Counted from the first letter of the stretch, positions 14,101-26,439 are shown. The stretch is 64,000 nucleotides of DNA from Montifringilla adamsi (GCA_017590115.1 JAGGNK010007071.1:271535-335534), one strand, 5' to 3'. The notes: a model not told the origin generated them from the sequence alone. A program made the numbers and translations.

Positions 14101-17100
14101 GGTTGTTTTGGGGGCAGCTTTTTTCTTTATCAGTGGGGGAAGATCCCCTTCTCTCTCCATTTTATCAGTCCTTGTATAAGCAAATGAAATGCTCACTGAT
14201 TTTGAGGCACTGCATGTGGAGGCATCACAATCACGTCATAAACTTGTCTTTGCTGCTGATCTTCTAATTCAATTTTCTCTTCTCCCTGCCCCTGTCTTAT
14301 GCGTATTAAAATGAAGCTGATCCTTAAACAGCTTCTGGGTTGCTACATTTGTTCACGTGCCATGCATTGTTGAACATTTGAAATTTAAATTGTGCCCTTT
14401 CAATAGAGGTCTGAACTTAGACTGAATTTTGCTTCCCATGTTTAGGACCTGAACTCACATTGCAATGAGGGTTCTAATAAAAGTCAGTGCCAGAATTTTG
14501 TTGTTATCACAGAGAAATGCACCCCAGCTGACACACTGACAAGGTGACACTGCCATGCAGACAGGAAGGAAATTATGAAGTCTGATGAAACAGATCAACT
14601 GCTCCTTTGTGTTCCCTGGCTAAAGTTTCTGTGATTTTTAAAAACTGATCCAAGAATCTTACTACCAAAGTAGAAAATCTTGGTGGTTTTGCAGTAAAGA
14701 TCCAAGGACTTAACCTGGTTCTGATCTCAAAATTCATTAACCTAGGTCTTTTCTCTCCCTATAGCTTGAGTAGTGTCAGAGTCTGTGTGTTGGTTATAAG
14801 TATGCAAGAAAAGCATTAAAGTTATTAAAGACAGGGTATTTACTGAGTATTTTGCCTGGTGCTCTTGGTAGCAGATAAATGAAGCACCACATTATTACTT
14901 CTAAAATTAAGAGTCCACCCACTGCTGTTTCATTATCCATCTGTTTGCACTGAATGTTGTGTGAATAATGATGGAGAAATAAACTGTAACTCCTTTGATC
15001 AGGATTGGTTGGGAAATGTTTGGAAAACCTGTAACATTTTGTGCACATTCCTTCTGAACAATGTGCAACCCTATGTGAAATACAGCCCACAATATACTTA
15101 ACATGGTTGTAACAGCTGTTTGCACCATAAACTCTTAGGTGGAAGTTCCAGGATCAGGCTTAGTCCGGGTTCTGTCCTAAGCTGATTACATCCTTTCATG
15201 GACTTTCCCTGCCCAGCCTCCTTTGTTTCCTAGGAGGGAAAATTTTCTATAACAGGCTGACTTCTACAGCTGAAGGGTAACACTGTATTTCTTCATGAAC
15301 CTAAGCAAAGTATTTCTGAGCTCTAGTTTTCCAGGAGTATCTGGTAGGGGCCTGCACTTCTCACACAGGAAGATGTCAGATGGAGCCAGGACATGGAACA
15401 CTTTCTGAGCCACAAGGTCATGAAAGTTTGCCATTAAAGCATTTCAGCCCACAGTCCAATTTCAGCCCATTTCTCTGCCTGAAGTCACCTTTTAGAACTA
15501 AAAATGTGTTTTCTAGTCTTTTCTTTGTTTGTCAGCTGGGAATAACATGAGCATTACACAAGAAATGCATTGTTCATATCCAGCTTTGCTTAATAACTGT
15601 GCTGTGCACAGATTTTTGAGAAGTCTCTTGCTGATTTTAATATGCATAATAATGTGGCCTACTGAACATAAAACACAGGTTATTTGCTTAGTAATAGCCG
15701 TGTTTTGCATAAAGCTGAAGAATTGAGCCATGGAGCAAGAAAAATAGAACACATACAACAGAAGGAGGCTGGAGAATGGAATAAGCAAAGACATGGTTCT
15801 CACTTTATAAAATGTCTTATGAAATCTGGAAGTCTTCTCCCTTCACTGAACCTCAAATATCCTGTGCAGGTGTCTCACTTGTTCATTACTCTGCTACTGA
15901 AAACCCTCCCCCTGTGACTGGTTTGGCTTTGTGGGTTTTTGGTGTTTGGTTTTGGTTTTTTTATAATGTGGGATTTATATTTAATCAACTAGACTTTTCT
16001 TTGTCACCTTCTAAAGAAGTTGAGGAAAACCCAAAGCATCACTTCTGTGACCTCTGCAGGTGGCAATTAATTTGTATGCCTGAAGTAGGGGAAAGAGAAA
16101 AGGGGTAGCAGCCCTGGCTCCCATACTTATAAAAAAAATAAGAATGTCATCTAAAGAAGTTTTATCAGTCTCCCAGAATGATCACAGGAAGAGATGGCAG
16201 TCACTGTACCTAGTGCAAGCTGCTGTGAACTCACATGAACTTAAGTTCCTCTTCCGATTAAAAATAAATGGTTAGAAAAAAAGATCACCATTCCTGGTTC
16301 CAGCATGAATCCAGCTGATAGGATGTCAGTTCTGGTTTCAACATCAATCCACCTGCATTGGCCCAGCCATTGAGATGTCCAGGCAATCAATCCCCATATG
16401 TCTGGGGGCACTGCCTGGGCTTGGGAGGATACCTCTTTATGGGCAGGTTTGTTAACCTGAAAGATGTGTTTCTCACTTTCTCTGTAAATTAATTATTGTG
16501 TGCAGTCCATTCTTCCAGTCTTTCTGGAAATGGGTGGAAGGCTTCAGGGGTCTTGGGTAGCTTTAATCCCACCCTGTAGTCCATGCCCATTTTCTGTACT
16601 GTGTTGTAGTTGTTTGTCACAGAAAAATGCCCTATCTCTGTCCCCCCCTTCTCGAGCCAAAACATGGTATTTCTCATTGCCGTGTTAATAACAACAATCC
16701 TTGGTTATTACCAACAGTTCTTGTCTGTTTTTTTCCAACAGACCTTACCTTTGTTGACTCTACAGCCATCCATTTATCAGTGTTTGAGACTGATTACCCC
16801 CTTATCTTCTGGGAGTCAAGAGCAGAAAAAGATCCTTTGGACCCTTGTTTAATGACCCCAAGAGAGTGGGAATTTTCCATCGTAGCCACAATTTTAGTCA
16901 GTAACTTCCTTTGAAGGTTTGTTTAAGAAAAATATGATAACAACCACTTGGGTTGTTATTTAGGCAAGAAAAATAAGTTGCCAAGGCTGTTGATTAAAAA
17001 ACAGGTGCTTGTTAGACACCTGTTAGATCTTGGGGACAGATAGCGTCTCTGATACGCTCAACAAGGGCTTAGTCCAGGTGCTTGTCAAGGCTGAGGCTTA

Positions 17101-20100
17101 ATGAGCATTTCTGAGCTCATAGTGCAGCCACCACAATCCACCCCATGACTAAAGTCAGCTTCTCTGGGTTCTCTGCTCCTGGACATGAATCCTCCAAGTT
17201 TTGAAAAAACTGAATAGCAGAGGACACTACAGCAAATACCTCCTGCAACCCTGATCAATTCAAGGCCTTGACACCGTGAACAGCTGCACTGAGCATTGTT
17301 GTCAAAGGCTCTGCTTCTCTTTTATTGTAGGAATATCTATGGAAAAAGAAAACACTGTTCATAAAACTTCTAGGACACAGACTTTTGTAATACTGGTATG
17401 AAATTTTGAATTTTCCAAGGAAAATAAATTGTCACAAATCTTCTCTACTGAAGGGACAAGACAGATTTCTTCCACTCTGCCTTTCTCATTATAGATATAA
17501 CGTGTTCTAAATACATGCATATATGTGCATATACATATAAAAATGTATATGTCTATTTTAAACTTGCAGACAAAAAAAAGCCTCCCTGTCTATGATTTTG
17601 TCTTTCTGAAAAAGATGGGAGAGGAATCACATGGGATAAATGCTGCTATCACACACTGCATATTGCTAAATACACTGCTTGAGTCTACTGATAAGATCAC
17701 AGCAAAAAAGCTGAACAGACAAATTAAATAGTTAAATCATGTGTAGGTTTGGGGTTTTTTTTTTAATATGTTCTATATGTGTTTTTATAGTCACATCTTT
17801 CCTCCTCTCTGGTTTCAACACTTAGAGTTTTGTAAATAAATTTACTCTATGGATGGCATTGTGGGAAATTTTCAAAAACACTTGCTGTATGTAGGAAACC
17901 AAATGTTTTGGTTTCACGGAGGTTTTGGTCTCTTGCACAGAGCTCTGAAACCATGCTCTAAATGTGGGTAAACACTATGGGAATCCTAAAAAAATATATT
18001 GGCTTTTGGGCCTGGACAATAGAGATCAAGCTGCAGTGATTGGGAAGTCTGATCAGAATGGAGAAGCTCTCCCAGTTATTTCTGAACATAGAGTGTGACT
18101 TAGGGACGAACTGGAGCCCACCTTCTGGGAAAACAGTTTGTCTTGTTTAAAACCTTCCTCACAAGTGTTTAACAGATTTCCTTCAGCAATCTGTTCACAT
18201 CGTGGATTACCTTCCTTGCTAAAAATGTTCTTTTTACTACAAGTTTGCATTTTATTGCTGAGACGTGTGAAACTCCAATTGCAGATGCTTCCCATCTGTG
18301 ACAAAGAGAGCCCTCCCATGTGGGTAACCCAAAGATCCAGCTTCATCACATACCTGTAAGGACACAAGCATGTGTGGGTTGTTCTCTGCAGCTGTGGTTC
18401 ACAGCTGTCACAGCAGGACTGCATTCTTACTTTAAAGAGGTGATGGGTTTTCCTTCGGACGCTGCAAACAGCAGTGGTGCTTCAGTGGGGAAGAGGAAAG
18501 CAATCTGGCTTCCTATTGCTCGATTGAATTGAGTAGGAGTGCATAGGGTGAAAGGGTGGGTGGTAATTATTCACGCAGTGGCAATGATTTGATTTTTTTC
18601 CTATTGTTTCCAGAGAACCTTAATGTGGATTTTGGTGATAGGCGCAGCTTAACCTGCCAGCCAGGACTGGGGCAAGATTGCCGCCTAGTGCTCACTGTTA
18701 GCTGTCATAAAGCATCTGCTGCAGTCAGGTTCAGGTGTGAAAAACAAAGCAAGCAGCAACATCTCAAATTATCAAAGTTTGGAAATCACGTGGGCTTACA
18801 TACTTGTTGTCTGAAAAGGATTTTAATGAATTGCTTTGCCATCAGGCTCAGTTTGCTTCATCTTTGTTATTTTGTGGCTCTGGCACTAATGAGAGGCTGC
18901 TAACTGTGAGCCACATGTTTTTACTCTCTGTCAGAATGTACTAAAAAATTTCCCAGTAAACTCCCAGAATCATGTGGATTCATTAAAAAATGTTTTGAGA
19001 ACTGAAACTTCATGTGAAACCCAAAATCAACGTTGTTTTGAAAGAAACCTCTCTCACACTGTTTCCTTTCATCTTGCAGGGGAAATGGTTGGAATGGTTT
19101 CTCTCGGTGTTTTCTGTTCCTTAAACATAAAACCATCTAGGAAACTGGAGCAGTTAGTTCATACAGATTGTAAGCACTCCATCTTCTGCACATTACAGTT
19201 TCTGCAGGACTATAAGGATGAACTCCTACATCCCTTTGCAAAATCTAATCGTGTGCATTCAGAGTGCAGGTTTGCCACCATATGAACTGCTATTTGCACA
19301 AAATCAGTAAAGCTGAGCCTGTGCATAATGTTACAAAATCAGTAAAGCTGAGCCTGTGCATAACTGCTCAGAAAAGATCCAGTATGTAAATGCAGGAGGA
19401 TATTTCCCATAAGTTAACAGTATTTGGTTTGTACTCCTAAACTTGTTCTATGAATTACCTGAAACCTCTTCCTCCATTTCCCAGTGCCTTTTTATTTTTT
19501 TAATGAATCAGGGGGGTTGTCACATCTTTGCTGATTTAGGATTTGTCCAGGTGGGAAAGATGTGTTTCTGGTGGAAACCCTTTTTATTTTTGGTTTGCCC
19601 TTTCTTACAGATGTACATCACAAGCACAATTAAAACAAAGAGTAGCAGGCTAGCCAAGCCCGTGCTGTGTCTGGGAACCCTGTGTGCTGCCTTCCTCACT
19701 GGGCTAAATCGAGTGTCTGAGTATCGAAACCACTGTTCGGATGTGATCGCAGGCTTCATCCTGGGAAGTGCTGTAGCCTTGTTTCTGGTAAGTCCATCAT
19801 TCTTTCTGCATTCCCTTTAAATATACCGCAGTTAAAAAAAAAAAAAAAAAAAAAAAAAAACCCCAAAAAACAAACCAAAAAAAAAAAAAAAAAAAAATCA
19901 CTTGTAGCCTGCAAGATCTAATTATAGTCTCATCTAATTAAAAGTTTTATCAAAGAATCCTAATATGAGATCAGGAACATACTAATTTGTAAGTCTAATT
20001 TGGTAGCATTTGTACATTTTCTATATTTCAATTATTTTAATTACTCTCCATGTTCTTACTTGATCTATTCTGGAAAATGCTGCAAAAGGTGGTGTAGATT

Positions 20101-23100
20101 TCAATATCAAAAGGAGGGTGTGTTTGACACTCCTTCTCTGTGTTGCAAAACCCATCTGTGTGGCTTGTATTTGTCAAAAATGTGAGGTACAGGGTGTTCT
20201 CTGGGGCTCTGAGATGTGATCCTGGTTCTCCATTTTGTTTCAGACCATACAAGTGCAACAGAAGGGAAGGTCAGGATAAATTCCCTTGGAGATAAAACTA
20301 CCTCCCTTTGCAGCTTTTAGAGAAAGCTGAAATCGTTTCCCCCTCACAAACATTCTAAAATACATGAAAGGCCTTCCCACTGAATCTAGGAAGAGAATCT
20401 CTCCAGACTCTGAGTGTAACTGGCTCTCCTGTGTGGTTTAAATGTTTTGTTTGGTGAGAGGTGTCTTGCTGAGGATTTACTCACACAGCAAGCAGTCCAG
20501 GTCACTCTCACTATTACCAAGAAATGTGCCAGGTTCCATTTAATCAAAATATGCTTCAAAACTATCCACTACATAGCAACAGACACTTTATCCCTATAAT
20601 CAGGAGGGATTAGGTTTCAAAGAGCCCTTAAATCTTGATTGTCCTGTCACTGATTTTTTTTTCTATTCTGTACTTGAAAAAGCATCAACAGACCTTCAAG
20701 CATCATTTATTCCTGTGCTCATTTCAGATAAAAAGATGTCTACAGCCTCTGACCTGAATCTCCTTGACTTTAATGTGAATAATTTGTCTGGATCCTGCTG
20801 GGAAGGGCAGTTTAAATCTCACCCATGCAATTTAAGAGGCAGCTGCCCCATCTATCAGGCCAGGACACTGTCTGTGCTCCCAGTACCTGTTGGTGGCAGT
20901 GACAGCCTCTCCCCAGCTGTATTTTGACCTTGCAGACCTTCTGGCACCCTGTAAGTGTCACAGGCTGAATTTCAGAGTGGTGGAAGGGGCCTCCCCAGAG
21001 GGGTGCTGTCAGATTCCTGGCACAGGACCCACCCGGGCTGCAGCCTGCTTCTTGCTTGGGTCTGTGGCAGTGAAGGGGAGCAGTCAGCAAGAAATCACTC
21101 CACCAGCAAATGTATCAGCTCCTGTGTACCTTCTTTTTATCATGTCCTCCAGCTACCCACTGCTTTGCATAGTTGGTCTTACTGGCATCACCATCACCAT
21201 GTGGGTGCTATGAGTCTGGTCATGCATAAGGGAAGGATTTATGGGATAAACACCACAGCAGTGATGCTGGAAGCATGCAGGAATGGTGCTAAATGGTGTC
21301 ATCCAGATGTGAGGGAGGTTCAGCCCTCCACAGAGCTGTGTTCACTGTTTGGAAATGACAAAGTCTGAGTCTGAAGGGAGTATTTGGCCACTAAAGGGCA
21401 TCATTTGGGTAGTCTGTGGTTCTGGGATGATAAGGCATACATGGGGGTCTCTGCTGTGTCCAGCATGAAATGTAAAAAGGCTGAGAATGGTTCATCACCA
21501 AGGCAGTCCATCATGCCCAGCCATGTCAGTAACTGAGGTCTAAGGCTGACACAGATGATGCCTTGAACCCAAACCCAGGTTAAATTCTTTCAGTTGTGTA
21601 CATGGTAACTCCTTCTCCCTCCAGGTTTTTCGTGGGGAGGGAATACACTGACCTTACTCTGGTTTCTTCTGCGTTGCACAGGGGATATGTGTTGTCCATA
21701 ACTTTAAGGGCAGTCATGCAGCTCCTTATAAACCGAAGCCTGAAGACCCACGAGGAGTGCCACTAATGGCTTTTCCCAGGGTGGAAAGTCCTCTGGAGAC
21801 ACTGAGTGCACAGGTACTGTAAATCTCCTATCCAGACCATCACCAAGCATATTTTCAGTTGTATCAGAGTAAAAAGTAGTTTTGTACCTGACCACATGTG
21901 CCTCATTTCAAGCCCATTGAACAGAGTGAATCTGCATCACAGCAGAATTTGTTTTGAGGCATTTATCCCTGAAACTACCAAATACTGTAGATCTTCTGCC
22001 CCCATATGTATCCACAGCTAAAGAAGGAGGATTTCATATGCCTCACAAACTTCTGCTTAGAAGAACAGAAAACTGAGAGAAAAGTAAAAATAATTCTGCC
22101 TATTTACATTCCAGAAAACTTTTGAGATGTATGAAACATTTACTCTTTCCTGAAGATAAACTAGTCTGTCCTCAAAAATATTACAGAGATTAGGTTTTTT
22201 ATCCTTATTACTGTTCAGTATCTTCTATAATAAGAAGAAATAATATACTTTTTTCTATCTCTAATTCATCAGAAGAAAAATATTAGCATTCTTTCAAGCC
22301 TGGAAAAAAATAGCTAGTGGGAATATCAATATTGACAGTGTTTCTGTTAAAACTCCTAAATTTAAATGGCTTATTTTGGCATAACTGCATCACACCCAGT
22401 CCTTTCAAAACAGACAAGTAAATGGAAGATGCCAGAAATTTTAGGAACAAGGATAAACTGTAGTTCATGAGTTATCTGAAATACATTGGTATCATTTCTT
22501 TGGTCTTTAAATTGTACTTCCTTTATTAGATGGCCTGTCACACATGATGTGTAGCAAGATCAATAGTGACTTTTGTTAAACTCTTTGTGAAATAAACTGA
22601 AAAGAGGATTTTTTTTTTAAAAATGGGAACAATACCGTCTCTCATGTCTGGAAATACTTTGCTTAATTGAAGAGGTCAATTTTGATTAGGCAAAGATTTA
22701 CTGGAAGTCTTTCTACTAAATCTACAGAACTGTGTGCATTAGATATTCTCTTGATAGGTTTATAGTCCAGAAACTAAGTGCTACTTATATATATCCACAT
22801 TGTGTTGTGTAGAAGGAAGGGCTGAGCAGGTGAAAATATTCATGAGCTGTGAGAAACATTTTATCCTGTCAGCTGTTTATAGCTACTAGACTGTGAAATG
22901 CAGGTAGGGACTGAACTTTAACTGTTGATGTCCACCAGGAATCAACAAGACGATTTTCTTAAATTATAATTATTGACTATACATCTACAATGCAGGTTTT
23001 ATGAGCAAGGTTTTTTCCCACTGCTTTTACACACTAGTAGGGTATGTCAGTGCCAGACTGCTGTATACAAGCATTCATGTGTTTGCCTTTTCTTCTTTGC

Positions 23101-23135
23101 AGAATCATTCTGCCTCTATGACTGAAGTAACCTGA
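5016..23135 (+). CDS. PLPPR1: Phospholipid phosphatase-related protein 1, C-terminal five coding exons (5' part outside window)
   Basis: Five exons join in frame: 5016-5148, 13757-14007, 19611-19787, 21682-21813 and 23103-23135. They encode 241 residues plus stop, matching residues 85-325 of the 325-residue vertebrate protein. The first 84 residues must lie to the left. PLPPR1 (LPPR1/PRG-3) is a six-pass neuronal plasma-membrane protein of the lipid phosphate phosphatase superfamily that promotes filopodia and neurite growth without clear phosphatase activity. The sequence fits that. The C2 motif reads PSKH (197-200) instead of PSGH, and the C3 block N245-D256 has Asn252 where active enzymes have the catalytic His. 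Hydrophobic segments lie near 130-148, 230-244 and 257-276. The cytosolic tail ends SASMTEVT. All junctions are GT-AG and phases match. The paralogues PLPPR5 and PLPPR4 fit less well. Identity is near certain; regulation is not visible because the promoter is outside the window. Confidence 0.96.
5149..13756. other. PLPPR1 intron, 8.6 kb
   Basis: No conserved exon, RNA gene or clear transposon is recognised. A 125-codon minus-strand open frame (9516-9139) and a 168-codon one (6893-6387) show no recognisable domain. I treat both as chance frames or unidentified repeat relics. Confidence 0.6.
13757..14007 (+). CDS. PLPPR1: PLPPR1 coding exon b (residues 129-212)
   Basis: The 251-nt exon has acceptor tcacag and donor gtgggt. 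It completes the split Gly codon (GVFAFGLFATD) and ends YSALYAT in phase 0. It carries the degenerate C1 region (TGNLAPYFLTVCKPNY, lacking the family Lys and Arg residues) and the C2-like PSKH. Confidence 0.95.
16685..17184. repeat. Dispersed repeat, copy 2 of 2
   Basis: This is the second copy of the element at 4295-4827, in the same orientation and in the next PLPPR1 intron. Upstream sequence (about 16260-16684) has no obvious counterpart next to copy 1, so either copy 1 is truncated or the shared unit starts at ttaataac. Confidence 0.8.
19298..19363. repeat. Tandem duplication, period 35
   Basis: Two copies of a 31-base unit (acaaaatcagtaaagctgag plus gcctgtgcata-a) begin at 19298 and 19333 and appear identical. 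This points to a recent local duplication within the PLPPR1 intron. Confidence 0.9.
19611..19787 (+). CDS. PLPPR1: PLPPR1 coding exon c (residues 213-271)
   Basis: The 177-nt exon has acceptor ttcttacag and donor gtaagt and is phase 0 at both ends. It encodes MYITSTIKTK through GSAVALFL, including the C3-like stretch NRVSEYRNHCSD. Confidence 0.95.
19788..21681. other. PLPPR1 intron, 1.9 kb
   Basis: Apart from the poly(A) tract, no feature is recognised. Open frames near 20890-21370 show no domain and are taken as chance. Confidence 0.6.
19832..19897. repeat. Interrupted poly(A) tract
   Basis: A near-continuous A tract is interrupted by cccc and by caaacc. It lies about 45 bases downstream of the exon c donor. 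It may be a retroposed poly(A) tail, but no source sequence is recognised upstream. Confidence 0.85.
21682..21813 (+). CDS. PLPPR1: PLPPR1 coding exon d (residues 272-315)
   Basis: The 132-nt exon has acceptor gttgcacag and donor gtactg and is phase 0. It encodes GICVVHNFKG through PLETLSAQ, a Pro-rich cytosolic tail with the PEDPRGVPLMAFPR block typical of PLPPR1. Confidence 0.94.
21814..23102. other. PLPPR1 last intron, 1.3 kb
   Basis: AT-rich intronic sequence with a normal acceptor (tctttgcag) before the last 10-residue exon. I see nothing else in it. Confidence 0.6.
23103..23135 (+). CDS. PLPPR1: PLPPR1 terminal coding exon (10 residues plus stop)
   Basis: The acceptor is tctttgcag. 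Eleven codons encode NHSASMTEVT and TGA, exactly the conserved C-terminus. The rest of the exon downstream is 3' UTR. Confidence 0.94.
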   Translation, partial: NHSASMTEVT

Positions 23136-23770
23136 GATGGGAGATCTGCAGCTGAAGCTATTTTTTACTACCCTCCAGTAAAATACTCCAAGACACACAG
23201 TTACTAAATGTCTAACTGTGATGACCAGTATTATGTTATGTCTAGTTAGAGGCTAATGTTTTGTACTTTTTTTGTATGAGGAAGTGATGTAGCTTGCCCT
23301 GATTTTTGTCAGCTTTAATATTATTATGCCAGACTTTAAAAGCAAAACAGAAAAAGAAAAAAAAAATCCCTTTTCTTGTTTAAAGTGTGCACTGAGGAAC
23401 TACATCTATGGAATTGTTGATGTTGTTATGTGATATTTGTACACAAATTTTTTTCTTCTCAGTTTTGAATTTATATATCTTGTGGGGGAAAAAAATCACT
23501 TTTACCTTTTCTTACCATAAGAAGTGCTGGGTCAGATTCTCATCTGAGTAAACTCAGCATGGATCAGAAGTAATTGCATATATTTAATTCATATTAAAAT
23601 AACAGTGATCAGGAATCTAACCTGAATGATACTATCAATAAGAAACAAAAATCCATCTTTGATTCAGTGAGTTACTTAAGTGTTCCCTAGGAGTTAATGG
23701 ACTTCAGTTACACCCAGTTCCCAGACTAGAAGCATGTCCTTAAGCACCTCACTGAATCAAAGCCTGATTG
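23136..23770 (+). other. PLPPR1: Probable PLPPR1 3' UTR region
   Basis: This AT-rich, non-coding sequence follows the PLPPR1 stop directly. The UTR end is uncertain. An ATTAAA at 23593-23598 is a possible polyadenylation signal, and no perfect AATAAA is seen in this interval. From about 23525 the sequence resembles an old interspersed repeat seen in reptile and bird genomes (a block reading gggtcagattctcatctgag, then inverted segments near 23695-23720). I cannot assign its family. Confidence 0.35.
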
Positions 23771-24187
23771 TTCTGGTGTGGGTGATTGTGCCAGTTATTG
23801 AAGAATAACTAAAACAACATCCTTGGTCTGCAGTACAGACAGACTAGACATCAAAATTTATAGTAGTAGCTGATAGCATGTGAGCTGACTATATCATCTC
23901 CCTAGATCCTCATTCCTCCCCGAGGCCCAGCTAAAGCTCCCAGTGAAACCTGGCTTCAGGAATTGACTATGGGGATATACAGCCACCACTGCGGGCTGAG
24001 GCTGCGCATTAAGTGTTTCATCATTTCATCATAGATTTGTGGGGTAACTAGTGACACTGGTGCAAAGGAAAAGTTGTACCACTCCTTCATCAGGGTGGCA
24101 TTCCTTGGCTTTCAAATTGGCACAGCCAAGAAGCCAGTTTTGCTGCCCAAAATATATTTTTTTTCCTGAGGGGCTTTGACAAGCCAG

Positions 24188-24332
24188 GAAAAAAAAAAAT
24201 AGACAGAAAGGAAAGACAAGAAAAGACAGGGAGAAAGACAGAAAGAAAGAAAAAGACATAAAGACAGAAAGAAAAAGACAGAAAGACAAGAAAGACAGAA
24301 GGAAAGACAGAAAGAAAGACAGAAAGAAAGAC

Positions 24333-24379
<47 letters not shown>

Positions 24380-24382
24380 AGG
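24188..24382 (+). repeat. Polypurine (GAAA)n / (AGACAGAA)n microsatellite
   Basis: This nearly pure purine tract grades from irregular aaagacag units into about 45 bases of perfect (gaaa)n. The complement is a long polypyrimidine tract, which creates a spurious FLSFFLSF-repeat ORF on the minus strand. Confidence 0.95.
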
Positions 24383-26433
24383 TGAGTCTGTAGTAGCAGT
24401 CTGCATTTTTTTTGTAAATTCTGCCATACAGAATTTATATCAAAACTGCTATATTACAATTTAACAACTTTGTCTAAGCATTATAAAGATAACTAAGTGT
24501 GGGTTGGCAATGGGAAGAACAACAAAAAAAAAGCCCATTTACAATGGTTAGAACTAGGGCAAAGGCTTCATTAAATGATTTTTCACTGTTTCTAGGATTT
24601 TCCTGCATCTCATTCTTCTAGCATGGTGATAACTGCTGTGTGTCTCCTTTAAAGAATGGAGCCTCTGTACTTTTACTGGAATGTTTACCTCACATTTCCG
24701 TGTTGGCTCTTCTTGGCTTTTTTTTTTAATTTTTCCAAAACAGAAGAAAAAAAAATTATTAAAAAAGCAAACACGTGAGCCAGTCTTTCATTTGCTTATG
24801 ACACAAAAAAAACCCTGGAATGTCTGTGTGTGTGTTCTTCCTTGTTCTGACTCTACTGATGTCTGCTTCTGGCTTAGGAATATAAGGATCAGACTTGGAC
24901 CATGCTGTCTGTGGCCATGAGGAGCCTTTGCTAAGTGTTCTGGGTTCCTCACTGCAGCTGTAATCAAAATTCCAGAGGGAAAAATCTGTTCTGAGTCATT
25001 TTATCAAGAAATACACTCCCAAGCTGGCTTTTTCACACTTTCTTCTGATCTTCACAAGCCACTGCTCTGGCTTAAAACAAAGAAAAATGCATGGGTAGGG
25101 CTTCTATTTATTTATTTATAATTCAATTCAACTGAAGTGACAAACTTTTAAGAGTGACAAACTTTATCGGGGATAAAGTAATTGAGCATCTAGAAATCTT
25201 GCCCTCCCATGGCACAGCTGCTGTGTGCAAGACCTTGATGTCATTTCAAATTTCTGCTTCTTCAGCTTGTTACAAGCAGGTAAATGTTTTGCATCTCAAA
25301 CACCCATGTGAGATCCTCTTCCCTTGTACTCCAGGCCCTGCAGCCTCCTGTGCTGATGGAAGCATGAGGTCTGCACCTCCAAGGGACTGGTATGTCTGAG
25401 ATCAGGGAAACAGCAATTTGACTCAATTCAGACACAGCAAAACAGGAGGCAAGCTGCTGTCAAGCTCCTTTCTTGCCCGTCCCAATTCCCAGTCCAGTTT
25501 TATACTGTTCTGATCACATCAGAACAGTACATTACATGAGCTATCAAAGTTACATCCTGGGAGAGACAAAGAAAAGGGAATGAGCACAAAGTGCAACTAC
25601 AACTGAAGTATTGTCTCAGGTGGTGTTAAAGATGAAACAAGGAGGTGCAGGTGTCTCTGGTTTTGATGGAAGGACATAATTTCATTAAAAAGTAACTTCC
25701 AATTCACTGCTCCCAAACCGCCTCTGAAGCCAACAAGATGACAGAGTTAGTAATTTGTCACACTGTGGTTTTTCATAAGCTAACATAACAGAGGAGAGAT
25801 TTGTGAACATTCAGCCTTCCATGATGATCAGTGAAACATCCCCAGTTACCTCACCCCAGTTCACCCCGTAGTGGAACATGCAGGTGTACACTTACACTAT
25901 TCTGTAATTCTTCCAGAGTCAAAAGGAGAAAAGAAAGCATTTCTTAAATTTCTTCAGAGCTTTTGAGAAGAAAGCAGCACATGAGAAATTTGCTCAGTTG
26001 AGAAACTGAGCACTGTAACACACAAAAACAGCAGTGCCTGAGTGTGCTTCATACATCTGCACACTGAAAAAAAACCAGAGGAGCAAGGGTTCAAGGCTTG
26101 GAGTGGTATAACCAGGACATTTCTGGATTATTCCCAGAAAGATCACACAGACTCTCAACCTCACTGGAAACAACTTGTTTTACAGAAAACAGTCATAAAG
26201 CACCATGCATTTCTCAGACTGTTTATTTTTTTGTCCTCCTGACCTCACTGCTTACCTCCTCTGATTAAAAACAGACCTGCATGATCAGTTAGATGGGAAG
26301 AAAAACTAACACCCAAAGACTTAAAAAACTGGGCCCTTAACAGACATTGGAGAATTCAACAAGATGCCTCGACAGCAGATGTTTTTACAGGGCTGTTGGA
26401 GACTTCACCATTACTAAGTGATTTCAGTGAACC
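24383..26433. other. Intergenic spacer PLPPR1-MRPL50
   Basis: No coding exon is recognised. In mammals BAAT lies between these two genes; I see no exon of it here. A perfect inverted repeat at 25503-25529 is listed separately. Confidence 0.55.
25503..25529. repeat. Perfect 12-bp inverted repeat, 3-base loop
   Basis: The arms tactgttctgat and atcagaacagta flank cac. The arms contain TGTTCT and AGAACA half-sites, but in the wrong order and spacing for a classical steroid response element. Confidence 0.85.
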
Positions 26434-26439
26434 TTTATT
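26434..26439 (-). other. MRPL50: Candidate MRPL50 polyadenylation signal
   Basis: The minus strand reads AATAAA 87 bases after the stop codon, a plausible short 3' UTR. Confidence 0.6.

Larger units (their letters stand above)
14008..19610. other. PLPPR1 intron, 5.6 kb
   Basis: Apart from the dispersed repeat and a short tandem duplication at 19298-19363, I recognise nothing functional here. Confidence 0.6.

Noticed and set aside
20890..21368. Frames of 107 and 137 codons between PLPPR1 exons
   Set aside because: They are intronic, lack domains, and PLPPR1 splices across them.
24029..24427. 132-codon frame with FLSFFLSF repeats
   Set aside because: It is a translation of the polypyrimidine strand of the GAAA microsatellite.
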